The notes: generated from the letters alone by a model not told the origin. A stretch of 64,000 nt of DNA from Limnoglobus roseus (GCF_008254045.1 NZ_CP042425.1:4278001-4342000), one strand, 5' to 3'; positions 51,191 to 60,486 are shown, counted from the stretch's first letter. Made by a program: numbers and translations.

Positions 51191-51258
51191 TTGGAGCGAG
51201 TGACGCCGTGCCGTGGAATGACGGTTCACGCCACGGCGTTCGGTCCAGGAGGTCATCA

Positions 51259-52242
51259 ATGTTCCGCAAAATCCTCGTCCCCCTCGACGGCAGTTCGACC
51301 GGCGAGCAGGCCGTCCCGATCGCGGCGGCCATCGCGAAGCTGGTGTCCGCGGCCGTCCGGCTCGCCCACGTCTACCGACCGCACCTGCCGGAAGAGATTT
51401 GCACGGGCGTCCCGTGCGACATGGACCGCTGGAAACAGATGCGGAGCTACTTGGCCCAACAGGCCGCCAAATTGAGAGCTCTGGGCGTGCCCACCGAAAC
51501 CGCGTTGTTGAACGGGCCGGTGGTCGACACGCTAGCCCAGCACGCCGCTACCGTGAAAGCCGACCTGGTGGTGATGACCACGCACGGGGCCGGGCCGCTG
51601 CGGCGGGTCAACTTGGGTAGCACGGCCGACGCGCTCGTGCGGCGGCTCGACATTCCGACGCTCCTGGTCCGGTCGGCGACCGCCGGGACGGCCGCGACGA
51701 TCGCCCACCCGCGGCACCTGCTCGTGCCACTCGACGGGTCGCCGGAGGCGGAAGCGGCCCTGGCAACGGCCGTCGTCTTCGCCCAAGCCCTCGGCGGGGC
51801 GCGATTCACCCTGTTGTGGGTCGTCAACCCTACGGCCCTGTGCGACGTCGCCCCCAGCGGAACAGCCATCCCCTTTCGGTACGAGGACGTCCACGACCGA
51901 CTGCGGCAGTCGGCCGACATGTACCTGGACCGGGTCGCGAAGCCGTACCTCGATCGAGGGCTCGACGTGCGGACGCAGGTCCACGACCACCCGGACCCGG
52001 CCGCCGGCATCCTGGAAGCGGTCCACGACCTGGGGTGTGACTTAGTCGTCATGGGCACACACTCGCGGTCGGGCTTCGCCCGCTTGCTCCGGGGCAGCAC
52101 CACGCGGGCGGTCGTCGGCCAGGCGGACGGGCCCGTCCTCTTGCAACCCACGGCCCATTCTTCTTGTCCGAAAGGCCCCCATGCCCATCCTCGAAGCCCC
52201 GCCCACGGCCGCCCTGACGCTCCGCGCGGCGACGGCGCGTGA
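51259..52242 (+). CDS. Tandem universal stress protein (two UspA domains)
   Basis: 327 residues from ATG at 51259, after AGGAGG. Two UspA domains: the first starts FRKILVPLDGSSTGEQAVPI and has DLVVMTTHGAGPLRRVNLGS; the second starts HLLVPLDGSPEAEAALATAV and has LGCDLVVMGTHSRSGFARLL with RGSTTRAVV, the G-x2-G-x9-G-S ATP-binding motif. The C-terminal 25 residues overlap the following CBS gene and look non-native, so the original stop may have been lost. First gene of a five-gene plus-strand unit. Confidence 0.9.
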   Translation: MFRKILVPLDGSSTGEQAVPIAAAIAKLVSAAVRLAHVYRPHLPEEICTGVPCDMDRWKQMRSYLAQQAAKLRALGVPTETALLNGPVVDTLAQHAATVKADLVVMTTHGAGPLRRVNLGSTADALVRRLDIPTLLVRSATAGTAATIAHPRHLLVPLDGSPEAEAALATAVVFAQALGGARFTLLWVVNPTALCDVAPSGTAIPFRYEDVHDRLRQSADMYLDRVAKPYLDRGLDVRTQVHDHPDPAAGILEAVHDLGCDLVVMGTHSRSGFARLLRGSTTRAVVGQADGPVLLQPTAHSSCPKGPHAHPRSPAHGRPDAPRGDGA

Positions 52243-52615
52243 CCTGATGACCCCGAACCCGGTGTCCGTCCGCCGCCACGCCACTCTTCGCGAAGCGGCG
52301 TCGTTCTTGTGGGACCGCGACTTCACCGCCTCGCCGGTACTGGACGCCGCCGGCTGGGCCGTCGGCGTCCAGTACCGAACCGACCTCTTGGCTCACCTCA
52401 CGCGTCCCGAGGCGAACGAGGCCGAACTGGACACGCGCGTCGTGGCCGACGTCATGACCGACGGCCTGCGGGCCGTACCCACAACCGCGACGGCCGCGGT
52501 CGTCGTGGCCACAATACTCGCCCACCAAGTCCACCGCCTGTTCGTGGTCGACGCCGACGGCGTCTTGGTCGGCCTGATCGGGTTGTTCGACATCCTGCAC
52601 CACCTCCGGTCGTAG
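52181..52615 (+). CDS. CBS-domain pair protein
   Basis: 144 residues from ATG at 52181, overlapping the upstream gene by 62 bp. Two CBS motifs: ARDLMTPNPVSVRRHATLRE with DFTASPVLDAAGWAVGV, and VADVMTDGLRAVPTTATAAV with HQVHRLFVVDADGVLVGLIG and LFDILHHL. Stand-alone CBS pairs bind adenosine nucleotides and act as energy sensors. It lies in the USP-kinase operon. Confidence 0.9.
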   Translation: MPILEAPPTAALTLRAATARDLMTPNPVSVRRHATLREAASFLWDRDFTASPVLDAAGWAVGVQYRTDLLAHLTRPEANEAELDTRVVADVMTDGLRAVPTTATAAVVVATILAHQVHRLFVVDADGVLVGLIGLFDILHHLRS

Positions 52616-52622
52616 AGGCGTC

Positions 52623-52901
52623 ATGTCCCCTTCCACCCGACTCCCGTATTCCAGCGCCCTCGTCAATCGCCCAGAAACCGGGTTCGAACTGCTCCACCGG
52701 GCCGTCGAGGCGCGGGCCGGCCGCCAGTTCCGCGGCCTGCGAATCGAAGCGGTGGCCGGCCTCGGCTACGTCCTCCACGGGCTGGCGACCAGCTACTACG
52801 CTAAGCAATTGGCACAACACGTCGTCGGGCTTCTCACCGGTCAGACGATCCTGGCCAACCGGATCGAGGTGTGCCCGCCCGACGGAGCGGTTAACCGTTG
52901 A
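52623..52901 (+). CDS. BON-like small protein
   Basis: 92 residues from ATG at 52623, 7 bp after the CBS gene. The C-terminal half (VAGLGYVLHGLATSYYAKQL, then AQHVVGLLTGQTILANRIEV) fits the BON pattern: a glycine turn, a K-Q-x-A helix and an N-x-I-x-V final strand. No signal peptide is visible, whereas many BON proteins are periplasmic. Probably a binding module in the stress operon; partner unknown. Confidence 0.6.
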   Translation: MSPSTRLPYSSALVNRPETGFELLHRAVEARAGRQFRGLRIEAVAGLGYVLHGLATSYYAKQLAQHVVGLLTGQTILANRIEVCPPDGAVNR

Positions 52902-52945
52902 CCGAGTGGCCCGCGACGCGGACAATCTCGGAATAAGGTTTTGAC

Positions 52946-54571
52946 ATGATTTTAGATGACACCGGTACACCGCCCCGCGAGGGCCGCCCCCTCGCACCGT
53001 GGAAGAGTCGCGTGCTCACCCGCATTCCCCCAAACCGCCTCACAGAAATCCTCGACATCGCCGAGGACGGAATCGTCACCGTCGACGCCGGCCAGCAGAT
53101 CGTCCTGTTCAACCGCGGGGCGAGCAAGCTGTTCGGGTACGAGCCGGACGAGGTGGCCGGGAAGTCGCTCGACCTCCTCATCCCGAAACGGTTCCGCCCC
53201 CCGCACCAGGGGCAAGTCGCGGCCTTCGGCCAATCTGCCGAGACGGCCCGCCCGATGGGCGGCCGCCGGTCGGTGTGGGGGCTCCGCAAGGACGGTTCGG
53301 AGTTTCCGGCCGAAGTCTCCATCTCGAAGTTCGCGGACGGCGACGGGTTGCTGTTCACGGCGATCGTCCGCGACGTGACCGAGCGGACGCGGTACGAGGC
53401 GGACCGGCAGGAGTTGGAGCGGCTACGGACGGACGCCAAACTCTCCGCGGCCGAGAGCCAGTATCGACGGATCGTGGAGACGGCCAATGAAGGTATCTGG
53501 GAACTCGACGCCGATGCCCGCGTGACGTTCGTCAACCTGAGGATGACCGATCTGCTCGGCTATCCGCCCGATGAGATCGTGGGTCGCCACAAGTGGGACT
53601 TCCTGTTCGAAGAAGACCTACCGACCGTGCGGGAATTGTTCGAGCGGAGGCGGGCCGGGGTCAGCGAACAGGCCGACGTGCGGTTCCGGCACCGCGGCGG
53701 CGGGGCGGTGTGGACGCTCATGTCGGCTCGGCCGGTGACGGACCAGCAGGGCGGCTTCCGCGGGGCCCTGGACATGTTCACCGACATCACCGACCGGCGG
53801 AAGGCGGAAGACGGCCTGCGGGACACGACCCGGCAACTGTGGCAGGCGGCCCGCCTGGCCGGCGTCGGCGAACTGGCCGCCAGCATCGCCCACGAACTCA
53901 ACAACCCGCTGGCCACCGTGTCCCTGCGGGTCGAGCAACTGCTCGGCAAGACCGCCGCCGAAGACGGTCGGCGGCGGTCGCTCGAAATCGTCGGCCAAGA
54001 GGTCGAACGGATGGCCGGGCTGGTGGGCAACCTGCTCCAGTTCAGCCGGGCCGGTCGCGACCAAGTGTCCACCGTGGACGTGCAAGAGGAGATTGTCCGG
54101 ACGATCGAACTGGTCGGCCCGCACCTGCGGAAGCGGGGCATCCGGGTGGAGCCGGAGTTCGCCCCGGGCGTGCCGACCATCCACGCCGACCGGCAGCAAC
54201 TGCGGCAGGTGTTCCTGAACCTGTTCACCAACGCCGCCGACGCCATGCCGGCCGGCGGCCGGCTGACCCCCCGCGTCCGGTCCGGCCCGGCCGCCAAATC
54301 CCGACCGGGCGTGGTGGTCGAGGTTGCCGACACCGGAGCCGGCATCCCGGCCAACCTCCTGGCCCATGTGTTCGACCCGTTCTTCACCACCAAGGAGGAC
54401 GGCAAGGGGACCGGCCTGGGCCTCGCCATCTGCAAGCGGATCGTCGCCCAGCACCACGGCACGCTGGAGATCGAGAGCGAGGTGAACAAGGGCACGACCA
54501 TCCGCATGACCCTGCCGGTACGGCCGGACACGAACGTCGTCGGCCTGCGGGAATCGAACCTTCTAACCTGA
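52946..54571 (+). CDS. PAS-PAS histidine kinase (NtrB-like)
   Basis: 541 residues from ATG at 52946. Two PAS domains (about residues 30-150: ILDIAEDGIVTVDAGQQIVL; about 175-290: IVETANEGIWELDADARVTF), then a HisKA H-box SIAHELNNPLATVSLRVEQL near 315, an N-box QVFLNLFTNAADAMPAGG near 425, and G boxes DTGAGIPANLL and GKGTGLGLAICKRIV. No transmembrane segment, so it is cytosolic. The NtrC-like regulator starts 7 bp downstream; the two form a two-component system. Confidence 0.92.
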   Translation: MILDDTGTPPREGRPLAPWKSRVLTRIPPNRLTEILDIAEDGIVTVDAGQQIVLFNRGASKLFGYEPDEVAGKSLDLLIPKRFRPPHQGQVAAFGQSAETARPMGGRRSVWGLRKDGSEFPAEVSISKFADGDGLLFTAIVRDVTERTRYEADRQELERLRTDAKLSAAESQYRRIVETANEGIWELDADARVTFVNLRMTDLLGYPPDEIVGRHKWDFLFEEDLPTVRELFERRRAGVSEQADVRFRHRGGGAVWTLMSARPVTDQQGGFRGALDMFTDITDRRKAEDGLRDTTRQLWQAARLAGVGELAASIAHELNNPLATVSLRVEQLLGKTAAEDGRRRSLEIVGQEVERMAGLVGNLLQFSRAGRDQVSTVDVQEEIVRTIELVGPHLRKRGIRVEPEFAPGVPTIHADRQQLRQVFLNLFTNAADAMPAGGRLTPRVRSGPAAKSRPGVVVEVADTGAGIPANLLAHVFDPFFTTKEDGKGTGLGLAICKRIVAQHHGTLEIESEVNKGTTIRMTLPVRPDTNVVGLRESNLLT

Positions 54572-54578
54572 GACAAGC

Positions 54579-55970
54579 ATGCCCGCTCCTGCCCGCTCCG
54601 GCCGCCTGATCGTCGTGGACGACGAGGTCGAACTCATGGCCGCCCTGTGCGAGTCGCTCCGCGACGAGGGGTTCGAGGCCGTCGGCTGCTCCGACCCGGC
54701 TGCCGGCCTGGACGCCCTCGGCCGCGGCGAGTTCGACGTACTGCTGTCCGACCTCATGATGCCGGGGTCCGACGGCATTCAGTTATTGAAGCAGGCCCTC
54801 CAGATCGACCCCAACCTGGTCGGCGTCATCATGACCGGGCAGGGGAGCATCCAGACGGCCGTGGAGGCGATGAAGGCCGGGGCGTTCGACTACGTTCTCA
54901 AGCCGTTCCGCCTCCAGCAGGTGTTGCCGGTCCTCGACCGGTCGATGGAGGTCCGGCGGTTGCGGCTGGAGAACGTGCGGCTGAAGCGGTACGTCGAGCA
55001 GCTCACTTACGAGTCCCCGCGGTACCAGATGGTGGGCAATAGCCCGGCCCTGCGGAAGGTGCTGCACTTGGTCGAGAAGGTGGCCGGGACGGACGCCACC
55101 GTGCTCGTCCGCGGGCCGAGCGGCACCGGCAAGGAACTCATCGCCCGGGCCCTGCACGGCAACAGCCCGCGGCGGGACAAGCCGCTCGTGACGGTCAACT
55201 GCGCCACCCTCCAGGAGAGCCTGCTGGAGAGCGAGCTGTTCGGCCACGAGAAGGGGTCGTTCACCGGGGCCGACCGGGCGAAGGCCGGGTTGTTCGAGGT
55301 GGCCGAGGGGGGCACGTTGTTCGTCGACGAAGTGGCCGAGATGTCGCCCGGCCTTCAGGCGAAACTGTTGCGGGTTCTGGAGAACGGCCACTACCGGCGG
55401 GTCGGCTCGACCCAGGAGCGGACGGCGAACGTGCGGATCGTGGCCGCCACGAACAAGCCGCTGGAGGCCGAGCAGAAGGCCGGGCGGTTCCGAGAGGACC
55501 TGTTCTTCCGCCTGAACGTCATCGCCGTGGATCTGCCGGCACTGAAGGATCGGCGGGAAGACGTCCCGCTGCTCGTGGAGCACTTCCTGCGGACGCGGCA
55601 GATCGGCCCGGTGCCGCTGCGGGTCGAGCCGGCCGCGATGGCCGCCCTGGTGCGGTACGACTGGCCGGGCAACATCCGCGAACTGGCCAACGTCATCGAG
55701 CGGGGGCAAATCTTGGCCGAGGGGAATCTGCTGACGATGGATGACCTGCCGGAGGCGCTGCACGGGGCCGTCACGCCAACCGACGCGGCGGTCGTCACCG
55801 CCCCGGACGCCCTGGACACGATGGAGCGGCAGCACATCCGCGAGGTGCTCAAGCGGCACGACGGCAACAAGGTGCAGTCCGCGAAGGCACTCGGTGTCAG
55901 CCGCCGCACCCTGTACCGGCTGCTCGACAAGTACGCCCTCGACAGCAAGGCGGTCCGGACGGGCGAGTGA
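54579..55970 (+). CDS. NtrC-family sigma-54-dependent response regulator
   Basis: 463 residues from ATG at 54579. Receiver domain: RLIVVDDEVELMAALC with phosphoacceptor aspartate in DVLLSDLMMPGSDGIQLL and lysine in FDYVLKPF. AAA+ domain: Walker A VRGPSGTGKELIARALHG, the loop ELFGHEKGSFTGA (GSFTGA in place of the usual GAFTGA, still a sigma-54 contact motif), Walker B GGTLFVDEVAEMS, and YDWPGNIRELANVIERG. C-terminal Fis-type HTH: NKVQSAKALGVSRRTLYRLL. Probable controller of the -24/-12 promoters in this cluster. Confidence 0.95.
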   Translation: MPAPARSGRLIVVDDEVELMAALCESLRDEGFEAVGCSDPAAGLDALGRGEFDVLLSDLMMPGSDGIQLLKQALQIDPNLVGVIMTGQGSIQTAVEAMKAGAFDYVLKPFRLQQVLPVLDRSMEVRRLRLENVRLKRYVEQLTYESPRYQMVGNSPALRKVLHLVEKVAGTDATVLVRGPSGTGKELIARALHGNSPRRDKPLVTVNCATLQESLLESELFGHEKGSFTGADRAKAGLFEVAEGGTLFVDEVAEMSPGLQAKLLRVLENGHYRRVGSTQERTANVRIVAATNKPLEAEQKAGRFREDLFFRLNVIAVDLPALKDRREDVPLLVEHFLRTRQIGPVPLRVEPAAMAALVRYDWPGNIRELANVIERGQILAEGNLLTMDDLPEALHGAVTPTDAAVVTAPDALDTMERQHIREVLKRHDGNKVQSAKALGVSRRTLYRLLDKYALDSKAVRTGE

Positions 55971-55976
55971 CGGCCG

Positions 55977-56762
55977 TCACGGCGGGGCGTCGAACGCCGC
56001 CGCGACGGCCACATGCCCGCCCGCCAAGTACGGCGACACCACCCGGTTCGCGCCCACCTTCCGCAGCTTCGCCTCGGCCTGGTGTTCCTCCGCCCGGGCG
56101 ATGATCCGAATCCGCGGGTTCAGGAGCCGGGCACTGAGGGTGATGTACAGGTTGCTCGCGTCCGACCCCACCACGGCGATCAGGGCCGTCGCCCGCTCGA
56201 TGCCGGCCTTCCGCAACACCTCGTCCTCGGCCGCATCGCCCGGCACCCGCAGGCCGTGCCGGTAGCCCCACTCGCCCGCCGGGGGTGCCGGGTCGATGGC
56301 CACGAACCGCCGGCCGAGCCGTTCCAACTCGTCGCACACGACCCGCCCCATGCGGCCGAACCCGCACACGATGGTGTGGTCGGACAGGTGCTTCAACTGG
56401 TCGTCCACGTGTTCCCTCCCCAGCAGGTCTTGGAGTTCGCCGGTGATGGCACTGCGGATCACCTCGGTGGCGGCGTAGAAGAGAGTGAAGACGCCGCCGA
56501 GGGCCAACACCATCGTGAACAGCCGCCCCGGTGGGGAGAGCGGCTGTGGGATTTCGCCGTACCCGACCGTGGTGAGCGTGATGACGGTCATGTACAGGCC
56601 GTCGAACAGCGTCCACGGCGGCCCCTCGACGAGCGGGTAGCCGACCGTGCCCGCGAGGGCGAAGCCGACTGGGACGAGGATCAGCCGCCGGATCCGCCGC
56701 GGCAGGGTGCGGCGGTACGTCCGGCCGGGCAGGCGGAGCCAGTACAGGAGTCGTCGCTTCAT
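55977..56762 (-). CDS. Potassium channel with RCK/TrkA-N domain
   Basis: 261 residues from ATG at 56762. Two membrane helices flank the pore loop with the K+ selectivity filter TVGYGE in MTVITLTTVGYGEIPQPLS. The cytosolic TrkA-N domain begins HTIVCGFGRMGRVVCDELER (Rossmann G-x-G-x-x-G) and continues FVAIDPAPPAGEWG and ATALIAVVGSDASNLYITLS. It gates K+ flux in response to nucleotides or redox state. It is convergent with the NtrC gene and divergent from a USP gene. The open extension to 56906 was not used. Confidence 0.9.
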   Translation of the reverse strand: MKRRLLYWLRLPGRTYRRTLPRRIRRLILVPVGFALAGTVGYPLVEGPPWTLFDGLYMTVITLTTVGYGEIPQPLSPPGRLFTMVLALGGVFTLFYAATEVIRSAITGELQDLLGREHVDDQLKHLSDHTIVCGFGRMGRVVCDELERLGRRFVAIDPAPPAGEWGYRHGLRVPGDAAEDEVLRKAGIERATALIAVVGSDASNLYITLSARLLNPRIRIIARAEEHQAEAKLRKVGANRVVSPYLAGGHVAVAAAFDAPP

Positions 56763-56840
56763 TCGGCCTCGTGGGGCATCCTGGCACGGTCGTGTGCACG
56801 TCCCGTGGCAAATCGCGGACCACAGCCCTGCGTCCCCGCC

Positions 56841-56858
56841 CCGGCACGGCCGTTGCGA
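56841..56858 (+). promoter_or_regulatory. Sigma-54 promoter before USP gene
   Basis: CGGCAC, five bases, TTGCG: GG at 56843-56844 and GC at 56855-56856, exact 10-base spacing, 44 bases before the GTG start. Confidence 0.65.
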
Positions 56859-56899
56859 TGGCGTCGGACACGTCCCCTTTCCTGTTTCAGGAGTTCGCC

Positions 56900-57349
56900 G
56901 TGGCACCGATCCACACCATCCTTCTGCCGACCGACTTCGGCCCGTTGTCGGAGGCGGCCTTCAAGTACGCCTGCACCGTCGCCCGCGTCACCGCCGCCGA
57001 GGTCGTGCTCCTGCACGTCGTCGAGCCGGCGTTCGTGGCAGAGGTCGAGGGCGTGCCAACGCCGTTCCCGACGGGCTTACTCGAAGTGGCCGAGAAGCGG
57101 CTGAAGAATGTCGTTCTGCCGGATTCGACCACGAAATGCCGGCATGAAGTGCGGGCCGGCAGCCCGGTCGAGGAGATCGCCCGGCTCGCCGACGAGTTCG
57201 CCGCCGACCTGATCGTCATGGGCACGCACGGCCGCCACGGGCTATCACGACTGCTCCTGGGCAGCGTCGCCGAAGGGGTTCTTCGGCGGGTCGCCTGCCC
57301 TGTCCTGTTCGTGAAAGAGCACAAGAAACCCGTCGAGGCCGCGGCTTGA
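56900..57349 (+). CDS. Universal stress protein, single domain
   Basis: 149 residues from GTG at 56900, supported by GGAG 6 bases upstream. UspA fold: HTILLPTDFGPLSEAAFKYA, VVLLHVVEPAFVAEVEGV, ADLIVMGTHGRHGLSRLLLG and SVAEGVLRRVACPVLFVKEH, with the full G-x2-G-x9-G-S ATP-binding motif. It has its own sigma-54 element and lies between the K+ channel and the P1B ATPase. The long upstream extension (to 56771) crosses the promoter and was not used. Confidence 0.9.
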   Translation: MAPIHTILLPTDFGPLSEAAFKYACTVARVTAAEVVLLHVVEPAFVAEVEGVPTPFPTGLLEVAEKRLKNVVLPDSTTKCRHEVRAGSPVEEIARLADEFAADLIVMGTHGRHGLSRLLLGSVAEGVLRRVACPVLFVKEHKKPVEAAA

Positions 57350-57436
57350 GTTTCCCGCAACGCCGAATCCCGCTCAAGTGTCACATCTGACACGCCGACC
57401 GGGCGGGTGTGTCGAGAATGACTCACCGCCGGCCGA

Positions 57437-59320
57437 TCAGTAGTCGGTGAGCGTCCGGGGCGGGAACGACGCCCGGAGGGCGTTCAGTACGACCAGCACG
57501 TCGATCACCTCCTGAAGGACGGCCCCCGCGACCGGCGTGACCCACCCGCCGGCGGCGAGGGCCATGCCCGCGACGCTGAGCGCGATGCCGCCCACGGCAC
57601 TTTGCAGTGCGAGCCGCCGCGCCCGCCGACAGATGTGGAAGAGTTCGTCCACGCTCCTCAAACTCGCGTCCAGTATGACGGCCGCGGCGGCCTCGGCCGT
57701 GACGTCGCTGTTCCGCCCGAACGCCAGGCCGACCGTGGCGGCGGCCAGGGCCGGGGCGTCGTTGACCCCGTCGCCGACGAACAGCGTCCGCCCGACTTCG
57801 TTCTCGGCCCGCACGACGGCCACCTTCTGTTCCGGGGACTGGCCGGCGTACACCTCGGTAATGCCGACCGCTTCGGCCAGGTAGCGGACCTCGCTCTCGC
57901 GGTCCCCGGAGACGAGCAGCACCCGCCGGAAGCCGTGCCGGCGGCCCAGATGGTCGATGAAGCGAGAACTGTCATCCCGCGGCCGGTCCCGGAAGTGGAG
58001 CACGCCGGCGAGTCGGCCGTCGACCAGGACGACGCATTCCAGCCCGGCCGTGGCGGACGGTGGGAGAGCTTTGCCTTCCGCGGCCAGTTGCTTGCGACCG
58101 GTCACGCGGACGTGCTTGCCGTCGATGCGGCCGGTCAGCCCCTCGCCCGGCCGTTCCGACACCGCGGCAGCGGTCCACACGGACACGTTGGCCGCCCGGG
58201 CCGCGTCGAGTACGGCGGCGGCGAGCGGGTGCCGGGAATACCGTTCGAGGCCGGCCGTGAGGCCGAGAACCTCCGCGGGCCGAAAGCCCTCGGAGGCGGT
58301 CAGTTCGACCAGGGCCGGGCGGCCGTAGGTCAGGGTGCCGGTCTTGTCGAAGACGGCCGTGCGGCACGTGTCCAGGGCCTCCAGGACGGCGGGGTCCTTG
58401 ATGACGATGCCCCGCCGGGCGGCGACGGACACGGCCCCGATGACTGCGACCGGGATGGCGATCAACAGCGGGCACGGGGTGGCGATCACGAGCACGGAGA
58501 GGAAGCGGGCCGGGTCGCCGCTCGCCGCCCACGCGAGCAGGGCGACGGCCACGGCGAACGGCGTGTACAAGGCCCCGAGGCGGTCGCCCAGCCGGCGGAG
58601 TCGCGGCCGCCGGAGTTCGGTTTCCCTCATGACCCGCACGATCTTGGCGTACCGCGAGTCGACGGCCGGCCGTTCGGCCCGCACGGTCAGGGCGGCGTCC
58701 CCGTTCACCGCCCCCGACAGCACCTCCGCCCCGGGAGCCTTGGCCAGCCGGTGTGGCTCGCCTGTCAGGTACGACTCGTCCATCGTCCCGTGCCCGTCCA
58801 CGACGACGCCGTCGACCGGGCACGTCTCGTGGGGGAAGACCACGACGAGGTCGCCGACGGCGACGTCCGCCAAGGGGACGTCGGTCAGAGTGCCGTCGCG
58901 GGAGCGGTGGGCGGCGGCCGGCATCCGCCGGACCAAGGCGTCGAGGGCCGACGACGCCCGGCGGACGGCGTAGGCTTCGAGCGTCGTCCCGCCGGCCAGC
59001 ATGAGGACGACGATCGTGCCCGCTAGGTACTCGCCGAGGGCGGCCGCCGTGGCGATGGCGATTCCGGCCAGCAGATCGGCCCCGAACTCCCCGCGGACGA
59101 GTTTCCGCAGCAGGCCCAAGATCAGCGCGCCGCCGCCCGTCGCGAGCACGAGCCAGAGCGGCGCGTTCGCGGCTTCCCCGCCGCCCCAGCCGCGAACGGT
59201 CACGTGCAAGGCGATGGCGACGGCCGCCGCCGCGGCGATGCTCGCTTGATAACGGCCGGCGGCGGCCGAATCCGGGGATGAGATTGGGGACGCAGGCATT
59301 GGGTCGGAGGCGGGTGTCAT
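57437..59320 (-). CDS. P1B-type heavy-metal ATPase without N-terminal metal domain
   Basis: 627 residues from ATG at 59320. Actuator loop ESYLTGEPHRLAKAPG, transmembrane metal site TPCPLLIAIPVAVIGAVSVA (TPC rather than CPC), phosphorylated aspartate in AVFDKTGTLTYGRPAL, nucleotide-domain HP motif YSRHPLAAAV, and hinge FVGDGVNDAPALAAATVGLA. The HMA domain of many such pumps is absent. The TPC motif is found in zinc- or divalent-metal-type pumps; the metal cannot be fixed. The frame is intact, unlike the MgtA gene at 48-50 kb. Confidence 0.9.
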   Translation of the reverse strand: MTPASDPMPASPISSPDSAAAGRYQASIAAAAAVAIALHVTVRGWGGGEAANAPLWLVLATGGGALILGLLRKLVRGEFGADLLAGIAIATAAALGEYLAGTIVVLMLAGGTTLEAYAVRRASSALDALVRRMPAAAHRSRDGTLTDVPLADVAVGDLVVVFPHETCPVDGVVVDGHGTMDESYLTGEPHRLAKAPGAEVLSGAVNGDAALTVRAERPAVDSRYAKIVRVMRETELRRPRLRRLGDRLGALYTPFAVAVALLAWAASGDPARFLSVLVIATPCPLLIAIPVAVIGAVSVAARRGIVIKDPAVLEALDTCRTAVFDKTGTLTYGRPALVELTASEGFRPAEVLGLTAGLERYSRHPLAAAVLDAARAANVSVWTAAAVSERPGEGLTGRIDGKHVRVTGRKQLAAEGKALPPSATAGLECVVLVDGRLAGVLHFRDRPRDDSSRFIDHLGRRHGFRRVLLVSGDRESEVRYLAEAVGITEVYAGQSPEQKVAVVRAENEVGRTLFVGDGVNDAPALAAATVGLAFGRNSDVTAEAAAAVILDASLRSVDELFHICRRARRLALQSAVGGIALSVAGMALAAGGWVTPVAGAVLQEVIDVLVVLNALRASFPPRTLTDY

Positions 59321-59387
59321 AGGTACCTGTCGTGTCAGCGTGTGCGGACGGCCATCGGGGTGAGCCGGGGATGTACCTGTCCCCGGT

Positions 59388-59405
59388 CCGGCGTTCGGAT
59401 CGCAT
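59388..59405 (+). promoter_or_regulatory. Weak -24/-12 candidate before USP gene
   Basis: CGGCGT, five bases, TCGCA: GG at 59390-59391 and GC at 59402-59403 with correct spacing, 40 bases before ATG at 59443, the same distance as at the clear sites. The boxes deviate at two positions. Confidence 0.35.
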
Positions 59406-59442
59406 CCTGGCCACCCACTCCTTAGCCCACCGGACATTTGTC

Positions 59443-59838
59443 ATGCCAGCCGTCCGCACCATCCTGCACCCAACCGACTTCGGTCCCGCGTCCCGGGCGG
59501 CGTTCGACGACGTGTGCTCGCTGGCCCGGGAGCACTCGGCCGAAGTCATCCTCCTGCACGTCGTCCCGCCCAATCCCCCGGCCGACCTGCAAGAGATGAA
59601 GGCGTTGCTGGAGAAGATCGGTTCCGCAGCGACGCACCCTAAAGTGCATCCCGAGTTGAGGGCTGGCGTGGTGCCCGCGGTCATTCTCGAAGTGACGGAC
59701 GAGATCCAGGCGGACCTCGTCGTGATGGGCACGCACAGCCGCCAGGGGCTGTCGCGGCTGCTCATCGGCAGCGTCGCGGAAGAGGTCCTTCGCCACTCCC
59801 GGTGCCCGGTGCTGTTCGTGAAGGGTCAACTGAACTAG
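59443..59838 (+). CDS. Universal stress protein, single domain
   Basis: 131 residues from ATG at 59443. It has RTILHPTDFGPASRAAFDDV, VILLHVVPPNPPADLQEMKA, ADLVVMGTHSRQGLSRLLIG and SVAEEVLRHSRCPVLFVKG, a complete UspA domain with ATP-binding motif. It diverges from the P1B ATPase with a short shared promoter region. It is clearly a paralogue of the USP at 56.9 kb. Confidence 0.9.
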   Translation: MPAVRTILHPTDFGPASRAAFDDVCSLAREHSAEVILLHVVPPNPPADLQEMKALLEKIGSAATHPKVHPELRAGVVPAVILEVTDEIQADLVVMGTHSRQGLSRLLIGSVAEEVLRHSRCPVLFVKGQLN

Positions 59839-59963
59839 CGGGTCCGACGGGCCGGCGACCCCTGTGTGTCAAATCTGTCTCCGGCCTGTGCCGGGTGTGT
59901 CGGGACCGCCCCGATGTGACCTTCTGCCCCGCTTTTTCCGCCGCGAAGTCGCAGAGTTTCAAC

Positions 59964-59981
59964 TCGGTACAGGGCTTGCTT
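59964..59981 (+). promoter_or_regulatory. Sigma-54 promoter before CBS/macro/cytochrome operon
   Basis: CGGTAC, five bases, TTGCT: GG at 59966-59967 and GC at 59978-59979, exact spacing, 37 bases before ATG at 60016. Confidence 0.55.
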
Positions 59982-60015
59982 TCGGCAGGGCAAACGAATC
60001 CGTCGGAGGCACGTC

Positions 60016-60486
60016 ATGAAGCTCAGTTCGGTCTTTACCCGGGGTGTGGTCACCGCCCCTCCCACGGCCCCCCTCGGGGCCGTCGCGGCCTTGATGTTCC
60101 AGCACAACGTCGGGGCCGTCGTAATCGAGGAGGACCGTCGCCCCGTCGGCATCGTCACCGACCGTGACCTGGCCGAGGCACTCGGCTTTAACGGTCAACC
60201 GATTGAGACCCCTGCCCAGAAGGTGATGACCCGTCACGTGCTGGCCATCCCCGAGGACACCGACGTGTTCGCCGCGACGCAGTACATGCGGAAGCGGCAG
60301 GTGCGGCGGCTGCCGGTGGTGGACGCCGCCGACCACCTCGTCGGCATAGTTACCCTAGACGACCTGCTCGGCCTGCTCGGCCGCGAATTCGCCAACCTTG
60401 CCGAGAGCATCCACGACGAGGTTCGCGTCCGCGAACCGTCTCTTCCCCGAACCGGAGAACCCCATGATCTACGAAGTGCAAGGTGA
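60016..60486 (+). CDS. CBS-domain pair protein
   Basis: 156 residues from ATG at 60016, after CGGAGG. Two CBS motifs: MFQHNVGAVVIEEDRRPVGI with VTDRDLAEAL, and AQKVMTRHVLAIPEDTDVFA with RKRQVRRLPVVDAADHLVGI and VTLDDLLGLL. It overlaps the following macro-domain gene by 23 bp, so it heads a three-gene unit. Probable adenine-nucleotide sensor. Confidence 0.92.
   Translation: MKLSSVFTRGVVTAPPTAPLGAVAALMFQHNVGAVVIEEDRRPVGIVTDRDLAEALGFNGQPIETPAQKVMTRHVLAIPEDTDVFAATQYMRKRQVRRLPVVDAADHLVGIVTLDDLLGLLGREFANLAESIHDEVRVREPSLPRTGEPHDLRSAR

Larger units (their letters stand above)
50899..51258. other. Divergent intergenic region, 360 bp, with promoter elements
   Basis: It separates the minus-strand hypothetical gene from the plus-strand universal stress operon. 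It contains a variant -24/-12 element on the minus strand (50950-50968) and a clear sigma-54 element on the plus strand (51173-51190). Room remains for enhancer binding sites, but none was identified. Confidence 0.5.

Noticed and set aside
56781..56800. Second -24/-12-like sequence TGGCACGGTCGTGTGCA before the USP gene
   Set aside because: GG and GC are 11 bases apart, one too many for sigma-54.
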